From the NCBI GenBank assembly GCA_963693315.1, contig CAVNZG010001044.1:1-64000 (forward strand): a stretch of 64,000 nt of DNA, in the 5' to 3' direction. A program made the translations under genes and the position numbers. Under the pieces are notes generated by a model, which had not been told where the DNA came from, did not search any database, and worked only from the letters and a program-made list of their open reading frames with translations. Below, in pieces: positions 57,036 through 64,000 of this stretch (positions are counted from its first letter, which is position 1; each line of letters begins with the position of its first letter). The DNA is from Diogma glabrata. Taxonomy: Eukaryota > Arthropoda > Insecta > Diptera > Cylindrotomidae.

Positions 57036-57557
57036 TTATCTATCTATATATCTTCTTTGATAAAAAAATAAAGTGTTTGTCTGTCTGCGTGCGCTCTCTA
57101 GAGAAATTTGGAACACATAGGAGCATTAAATTTTGTCAAGAGTAGGCAATTGACAGGTACCAATGCACCTCGGAGCTGAAATTTTCAGATTTAATTTAGT
57201 ATTTTTTTCATTAATAGTTTTAATTTTCTTAAGGATTTGCCTAAATGTTGATTATATTTTATACCTGAATTTTTGTTCAAATTTCGAATTATTCGCTTAG
57301 TTATCTTTGATCAATTTTTTTTCACATTTTGGAATTATCATTAAAATAAATAAATAATGTATATAATAAAACAAACAAATATGTACATTTATATGAAAAT
57401 TATGTGCATTGAAATCCAACACATTATTTTTAACAAATATTTCTAATTTACAACAAATATGTTCTTATGGTTTGCAATTATATAAAATATGTACATATTT
57501 CTAGGTATTAGCACCAATACGATACATATAAGCATTAAACAAACAATATATGATTAA

Positions 57558-57731
57558 ACAAACCTGCTTGCATTAGCAGAACTGCCATCACATCAAAAAT
57601 TGGAAATTGACGTTTCGTTTCCTCTTCTTAGAAACATTGATGAACCAAGAATTTACATTGGAACCCTAGTACCGAAGAAAAAGATTATGAACAATATCAA
57701 AGCTACAGGTTTAAAGTGTTTTACTTATTGA
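57558..57731 (+). pseudogene. Helitron helicase fragment
   Basis: Open frame reading LLALAELPSHQKLEIDVSFP then LLRNIDEPRIYIGT, KKKIMNNIKATG and stop. LLRNID-P-R followed by a (K)xMNNxxEAT-like segment is a conserved stretch near the C-terminus of the Pif1-type helicase domain of Helitron Rep/Hel proteins. Only ~57 codons remain. The plus orientation matches the Helitron 3' end at 60055. Confidence 0.7.
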
Positions 57732-57837
57732 GTGAAATATGCTTCTCCATTACTTTTAAAACTATTATTGTTATTGCAAGGGGTCTATAAAATATATGCA
57801 AATATGTTAACAAATGTTGTGATTTGACTGTTTTAAT

Positions 57838-58362
57838 AATAATATATAAGTCTGAATTTACAAATGAAAGTAGTCTTATTTTTTCCAATTTTTGTTTTAA
57901 ATTATGGGAAGGAATGTCGAAATAAGACGATGACCATAAAGCGATAAAACCTATTAAACGAAAATATTCACTAAAAATGGTGGTATTCTTTAACCGGCGT
58001 ATGCATCAATGTAGTAGAGTATTGCAGACAATAGATAAAATAAATTTGCAAATTGCAATACGACCCTCTTCAGAACAGCAAAATTTCTGGATTGATAAAC
58101 GATTATAAGTCTACATGAGATAGGACGCTAAACCAGTAGCAATGAACCAGTGTAAATATTTTGTATGACGAGTACGGTGATTTCGGAGTAAGTAATTGAC
58201 AATTGTGACATCCAATAAACAAATATATTTACGCTCACCTAATTGTTCGTGAGTCGTGACACATTCAATTATTTGAATTAAATCTTTGGAATAAAATTTT
58301 TACTTTTTTCTAACCTTAATTTTTTGCCATCTATGTTTATAAAAATTATTTAATTATTATAT
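57838..58362 (-). repeat. Inverted-repeat arm B, old LINE-derived
   Basis: Reverse complement, with ~10-15% differences by eye, of 60056-60861. The GTGACATCCAATAAACAAAT segment parallels the jockey-like LINE at 43025, so both arms look like decayed jockey reverse-transcriptase fragments. No open frame. Confidence 0.6.
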
Positions 58363-58405
58363 GTCTGTCAATGTGTTTTAATTTTAACATACATTTAATA
58401 TGTAA

Positions 58406-59849
58406 ATTACTTCGGTCTGAAAGACTTCAGTATTACATTCATGAGCTCAAAGTGAAATTCTTACCCCCACTTTTTTTGGCATTTTTCGACGTTGTAGATT
58501 ACGACGTTTACTGATTCTAAAAAAGCAAAAAAAAAAATTTCTGTCTGTCTGTCGGCCGGCCGTCCGTCAGTCCGGCCGTCCATCCGTCACAACCGACGAA
58601 ATCTAGAAAACCGCTGGACGGATTTCAAAAATTTTTTTTTTTAAAAATAGGTTTACTCAATGGAAAGAGCCGGAAGGACGATGTGTTTGATAACTGTACC
58701 GAAAGTGTGCCAAAAAAATCGTCAAGTGTGTCAAAACAAGGAAATTTGCATATTTTTTGCTTAAAACACATTCATTTTAAGTGATTACGAGTAGAAACAT
58801 TGAATTTGGATAAATCTTGATCGTCGGGATTGGTATGTGAGACCAAAATCTAGATTATTGCATTATAAGTTTGTCAAAAAAATGTTGTCAAGTGTGTCAA
58901 AAGATAGATTTTTATTTATTTTTTTACCCAATTTTTTGGAAAAAAACAAAATTAATTTTTGTTTGAAATGAAATTTTATTATTATTATAGAGAATTATGG
59001 CATTATAAGTTTGTCAAAAAATAATGTCAAGTGTGTCAAAAAACAATTTCATTTATTTTTTTAGCCAATTTTTTGGGAAAAAAATGTAGCTGTTTTTATG
59101 ACGTAAATGTAACTGAAAAGAAATTGGACATGGAAATTTTTGGATTTGTTATAGTTTTTTTAATATCTTTGGAATTTTGAAAAAAGTTTGTATATTTGAT
59201 TTTCTAATAATTTTTGCAATATTTTTAGAATTTTAGGAAAATTTTGAATTTTTAAGAATTTTTGGAATATTATTGGAATTTAGAAAAAGTATAAATAATT
59301 GATTTTATTCTAATTTTTGGAACATTTTTGGAATTTTGAAAAAAGTTTCAATTTTTGATTTTGTTATAATTTTTGCAATATTTTTAGAATTTTTGAAAAA
59401 ATTTTAATCTTTGATTTTGTAATAATTTTCGGAATATTTTTAGAATTATGTAAAAAGTTTGAATTTTTGATTTTATTTAATTTTTACAATATTTTTGGAA
59501 TTTTGAAAGAAATGTGAATTTCTGATTTTGTAATATTTTCTCGAAATGCTAAATGAAGAGGTTTTTGTGTAGTTTGCTGAGTGTATCATCTTTTCACTAA
59601 TCTATGTTAATTTACGATCTGTTATAATTTTCCGGCAACGAATTGATGTTTTGTGTTAGTTTTGTGATAAATTTCTAAACAGAGATAATATTTATACTTT
59701 AACAAAGAGTTATCTTTGATATACACCGCTGCCCAAAACTAAAATCCATGTCCTCATAAAAGTTTTTTGCCGAAAACTATATCAAAATCCATAACCCAGA
59801 CCGAAGTCTTGATATCTCAGAGCTTGAGATTTTAACCCCTCCATATTTT
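58406..59849. repeat. Repeat X, copy 3 (no mariner)
   Basis: Full-length-looking X. It starts ATTACTTCGGTCTGAAAGAC, has a GTCCGTCAGTCCGGCCGTCC tract, phrases like AAGTGTGTCAAAA, and ends near GACCGAAGTCTTGATATCTC and CCCCTCCATATTTT. The outer ACTTCGGTCTG and CAGACCGAAGT are inverted. It supplies the empty-site reference for the mariner. It has no coding frame and I do not recognise the superfamily. Confidence 0.75.
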
Positions 59850-59934
59850 ATCTATAGCTTTAGAGACATTTAGTTAATGGCTTTTGATGACTGTAAAATG
59901 ATACAATTACATTTTTTTCAATTTTTTTATATAT

Positions 59935-60055
59935 TACTAATAAAATAAGTTAAATTAAATGACATTCAAACAAACTATAGGAGAATTTACTTAAAAAACA
60001 ATTTGCAACCACTTTATCTGGAAAGCACGGGCATCGCCATGCGGGTACCTTCTAG
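59935..60055 (+). mobile_element. Helitron 3' end, plus-oriented
   Basis: GCACGGGCATCGCCATGC forms a short hairpin (GCAT...ATGC), then GGGTACCTT and terminal CTAG at 60052-60055 followed by T. A hairpin ~10 nt before CTRR and insertion before T are the Helitron 3' rules. Confidence 0.6.
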
Positions 60056-60861
60056 TAATTAAATAATTTTTATAAAGGTAGATGGCAAAAGATTAAGGTT
60101 AGAAAAAAGTTAAAATTTTATTCCAGATTTCCAAAGATAAAATTTATTTGTTTATTGGATGTCACAATTGACAATTACTTACTCAGAAATCACCATACTC
60201 ATCATACAAAATAGGTACACTGGTTCATTGCTACTGGTTTAGCGTCCTATTTCATGTAGACTTATAATCATTTATCAATCCAGAAATTTTTCTGTTCTGA
60301 AAAGGGTCGTATTGCAATTTGCAAATATAATTTTTTTTTGCGTTTAAAATAAAGTCAGTGAAAATTAAAACGAATAATTATATAAATAAAATTAATAAGA
60401 ATATCTAAATTAGCGTTAAATATTTTAATTAACTATAACTATAAAATAATTAGTAATGAAAACAAAAGTTCAAATTGACTGTTTTTTAATAAAATACACA
60501 TTTTTTAAAATTTCAAGACAAAAAATGCAAAACAGAAAAAATAGTATAAAGAACTCGTTTCATAAGACGTTTTATCGCACTTATCCATTAGAAAACGCTG
60601 CGCGGGTCGCCATTTGAACAGATTGCGTGTGATAAAATCGTCGATTATTAAACTAGTTTCTTAATATACTATTATCGATTGTCTGCAATACTCTACTACA
60701 ATGATGCATACGCCGGTTAAATAATACTACCATTTTTAGTGAATATTTTCGTTTAATAGTTTTTATCGTCATATTTCGACATTCCTTTCAACAATTTAAA
60801 ACAAAAATTAGAAAAAATAATAATAAGACTAATAACATTTGTAAATTCAGACATATATTAT
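60056..60861 (+). repeat. Inverted-repeat arm B', old LINE-derived
   Basis: Partner of 57838-58362. It includes an extra AT-rich insertion at about 60330-60650 absent from arm B. It starts exactly where the Helitron CTAG ends. Confidence 0.6.
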
Positions 60862-60864
60862 TAC

Positions 60865-62215
60865 TAGCGGGACCCGGCGTGCTTTGCTACGCCTATAAAT
60901 AAAGTTTGTGTGTATACATTTTGTTGACGTAGCAATAATTTCAAAGAGTAGTAATAAGAAATGGTTTTCTATTTTTTTTAATATGAATGTAAAAGGAAGG
61001 ATCAGCACTCTAGTTGATCAGCAAAATATAAAAAAATAGTATTATATATAAAACAAAGGATATATAAAAAATACGCGATCAAATAAGTTTTCAGGTGTGT
61101 AATCTGTTTAGAACATTATACGGAACAAAAATGGATTCACAAATTTTCACAGTGCTCATGCGGTTTAGTATACGCTTTCTTTACCGGTAGGTTACTAAAA
61201 ACGTTGCAAAAAATTTTGATCGGTATATGATTTTATGGTCAGCAAGGGCAGTAAGAATAGCGACAATACATTCGATGAAGGTATAGAAGAAGTGATGCAA
61301 AAAAGGAATAAAAGAAGTGGTGCAAAAAAAATCAAAATTATTTGGAAGTTTTTGTATATGAATTTATAGGATTTGAATTCATAGGATGAGAAATATTTCT
61401 ATTTAGTCAACATTTTAAGTCATTTTAAAGTCATTATTATTGAATGTTGCAAATCAATGCGAAACTAATATCTTACACACGGTCAATATATTGGCATATA
61501 TGTTCCATATATAGACAACATTAATGAAATATTAAATTTTAAGCGATTTTGTGAGTAATTTTTGCTCAAAGTAATTATTAAAAGTATTATTCCCGATAAT
61601 AAGTAATTATTGTCGGAATTGAACTCACACTCATCAGAGACATCATAGTTCAAAGCCATCTTACAGACTCAGCCACAGTGGATGAAACAACAACGAAACA
61701 TATTACAATTTTCATGTTCAGATAATTTCTAAATTGAAGCTTCATTATCGCATATTTATTTAAATTGAATTCTTCATCTGTGATTATACAATTATAAATT
61801 GTATTTGCTCCCGACACGAAACATACAAAAACTGTTTTAAAGAAGTCTTTCTGAGAGAAAATAAAAAATGCTTTAAAATTGCAAAACTCATGTGAATTAA
61901 AATAATTACTTAATCACTCTAAAAAATTTATTTATTTTACACCAAATAGTGTAAAACTTTTGTTTATTTAACATTATACCCGTCGCATATTGTCGGTATC
62001 TCATAAGAAAGAAAATTCAAGAAAAGTCGTTTTGAGTTGTTGATGGTCATTGCAAAAGCGAGTCGCACTGGAAACTAACCGTTTGAATTCAAATGCCATA
62101 TCTGTTGCGATCATTGAAATACGTAGCAACAGTACATCTTGCACTTTGAATTTTCCATTCAAAATTGTAGCTTCAACGACATTGTTCATCATCTTTTTCA
62201 CCTAAAATTTCCAAA
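60865..62215 (-). mobile_element. Helitron remnant, minus strand, with 3' end at 60865
   Basis: The minus-strand 3' end is a hairpin GCGTAGC...GCACGC, a CGGGTCCCG spacer, CTAG and T (about 60860-60895). At 62201 down to about 61960 lies helicase sequence: KKMMNNVVEATILNGKFK, DVLLLRISMIATDMAFEFKR, and, after a one-base frameshift, FPVRLAFAMTINNSK. That is the conserved C-terminal end of the Helitron Rep/Hel helicase (usual form ...PVRLAFAMTINK-Q-GQ). The sequence between is decayed and carries a tRNA-like SINE promoter at 61615. Confidence 0.75.
61605..61690 (-). ncRNA. tRNA(Leu/Ser)-like SINE promoter region
   Basis: On the minus strand an A box TGGCTGAGTCTG (61675-61664) is followed ~39 nt later by a B box AGTTCAATTCC (61625-61615), with a variable-arm-like GTCTCTGATGAG between. 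It resembles a class II tRNA such as tRNA-Leu, but the arms do not pair well. It is more likely a SINE head or tRNA pseudogene than a working tRNA. Confidence 0.5.
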
Positions 62216-63523
62216 AAAATGTGCTATTTCAAAATATTTGACATATTATTTTAATAAAATATTATACTTTCATTTTTCTATTTCATAAAATTATATTCAA
62301 CGAAAAAAAACATTGATCAAAGCAAGCTACGCGCATAAACCGATATTTAAAAAAAAAAACAATTAAAATAATTATCACCAATCACCAATGAAAAAATAAT
62401 ACACGACAATTGGAAAAAGCAAGCGTTGTGTATTTGGAAAACTTTAACATTAAAACCAATTTTTTAAATACAAATACGGCACCATCTATTGGCTAGCCCA
62501 AATTTATGAGGCGTATATCACACTATCAAATATATTAGTCAATAAAAAAAATTTGACATGAAATTGGAGAGTTGACGTTAACTTTAACTTAACCGTAACT
62601 TAAGACTCTATACAAAATTTTGATTTAAGGTCGGTAAGAAACTACGTATTCTTTGACGTTTGATTTGATATTAATTTTGGTTTTGTAATCAATTTTATAA
62701 ATCAATCAATGCTTTAAAAGTAACAAACTGATTTCACAATCAAAATTTAAAATAATAAAATTCGAAATAAACATTTGATACAAAATTTAAAAATAAAAAA
62801 CTTTATTTTCATATTAATTTCATGCTAATATTTGGCTTTAATTAAAGTCGTTCTTTTTATATCTTTTGCTTTTTTTAATAAATAAAATTTTATTTTTATG
62901 GACACTTGCAATTAAATATTAGTTTTCTTCAGTTTTTATACTAAACGTCAAAAAATTCTTAAGATAGAATGAAATGAACTATACGTTAAGTTAACGTTAA
63001 GTTTACGTACCGACTATAAATGTTCTAGTGCATTTTCATACATTTGTACTTGACGTTAAGTTAAAGTTACCGACTATAAATCAAGCATAAAGGTTGTAAA
63101 ATAAATTTCGCTAGCTTTTCATCCAGTTTTGATGACAATTTTTTTACCTCTAATCGTTCTATTTTAATTAGCAATACGTATAAGAGTATTTTTCTATTTG
63201 ATATTGATTTTTGTAAATTAACATTGAAGACCAATGAAAAATTTAAAAAATTAAAAAATAAATTTAAATTATTGTTTTCTTTATTTTTACTCTTATTTTT
63301 ATTCAAACTTTATAAAAACCAATACACTAATTTTTTACAGATTTCGATACTTTATAGCACTACTATAATTAATATATAAATATAACCTCCACAAAATTGT
63401 TAATAATCTTTGGTAACGTATTTGAAATAGCATGATATGCTTTTCGTTTATTATCAAATATAAAACAAAACTTTTTTACTTAAACATATTTGATAGTCTA
63501 ATAATGGCCTTATATGAAGTTAA
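62216..63523. other. AT-rich, no recognised gene
   Basis: Contains short near-palindromes (TTAACGTTAAGTTTACG) around 62590 and 63000-63070 but no gene I can support. The minus ORF at 63067-63306 is low-complexity. Confidence 0.4.
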
Positions 63524-63757
63524 GGCGCGCTATACACCTGAGCCAAACTATGCAAAATATGTGAACTATGTTTTTAAAATATAATGTATATAATGTAATT
63601 ATAGAAAAAAACATTACCGAAACAAAATTTTTAAAAAAGAAAGGAAAAACGGTAACATTACATTTTTTTGAAAAAGCTTTATTCGCATTAAAACATTACT
63701 TTTTTAAAAACATAGTTCGCATATTTCGCATAGTTTAGCTCAGGTGTATAGCACGCC
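63524..63757. mobile_element. Tourist-like MITE, copy 2
   Basis: Same family as 56543-56761: ends GGCGCGCTATACACCTGAGC and TAGCTCAGGTGTATAGCACG. Flanks are TAA (63521-63523) and TGA (63758-63760), a slightly decayed TWA duplication. Confidence 0.75.
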
Positions 63758-63760
63758 TGA

Positions 63761-64000
63761 AGTTTACTATCAATTGAATAAATTGATTTACGCTGCCATC
63801 TGAAAGTTGGCATATCAACAATCCATATTTAACATTTAATTTACAATTAAAAAATATTTAGGCATTTAATCAAGATAATAACTATCCTATCTCTCAAGCT
63901 GGACCATCATACACACATTGTACAACATTTCATTAAGATTGGTTACGTTGTTACGGAGTTCATCGCGGACAAACATCGTGACACATGATTTTTATATATA
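63761..64000. other. Window end, no recognised feature
   Basis: No gene seen. Confidence 0.4.

Overview
The window reads as AT-rich animal nuclear DNA, most probably from an insect and plausibly a fly. The evidence is an intron-containing gene with ~60-nt introns, several non-LTR retrotransposons, a mariner, hAT elements, Helitrons, a Penelope-like element and DINE-1/Helentron-like repeats. There is no bacterial-style gene packing. I did not identify the species. A 200-N run at 48844-49043 shows this is a draft scaffold.

Layout. 1-1300: a Penelope-like element with its reverse transcriptase on the minus strand and its GIY-YIG endonuclease on the plus strand, followed by a hammerhead-like 3' motif. 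1633-2945: coding-like tandem repeats arranged as a large inverted repeat. 2950-5020: 3' halves of DINE-1/Helentron-like repeats. 5640-15440: a nested transposon stack. A TIR-flanked repeat array was hit by a hAT, the hAT by a ~1.45-kb repeat I call X, and X by a mariner. About 4 kb of this stack is then tandemly duplicated almost without change. 15960-24180: diverged direct repeats, T-rich sequence, a long (TA)n tract and degraded coding-like remnants. 24180-27600: an RTE-type LINE with two in-frame stops and one frameshift. 27826-32951: a jockey-like LINE (minus) split by a 2.13-kb TIR element. 34075-36150: two head-to-tail DINE-1-like elements. 36801-42310: a MITE, direct repeats and Helitron debris. 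42173-43190: a hAT end and a 5'-truncated jockey-like LINE. 45895-48843: an open LOA/R1-group LINE running into the gap.

49820-54040 holds the cellular-type genes. They are a PPP1R15 (GADD34/CReP)-like eIF2alpha-phosphatase regulatory domain on the minus strand, and a compact three-exon GTSF1/Asterix-like gene with two perfect U11-48K-type CHHC zinc fingers. Next comes a broken P-loop ATPase that resembles virus-like packaging ATPases. 54290-55720 is a shuffled local repeat patch. 56500-64000 contains two copies of a Tourist-like MITE, Helitron helicase fragments with recognisable Helitron 3' ends, a third copy of X without a mariner, inverted LINE debris and a tRNA-derived SINE-like promoter.

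How it works together: this is mostly a transposon graveyard, not a pathway. The gene I am surest is a working host gene is the GTSF1-like one, whose family acts in piRNA-guided transposon silencing. The strongest structural results are the near-identical 4,038-bp tandem duplication carrying a mariner killed by one amber codon, the nested hAT/X/mariner chronology with intact target-site duplications, the LINE insertion resolved to the base, and the PPP1R15-like remnant.
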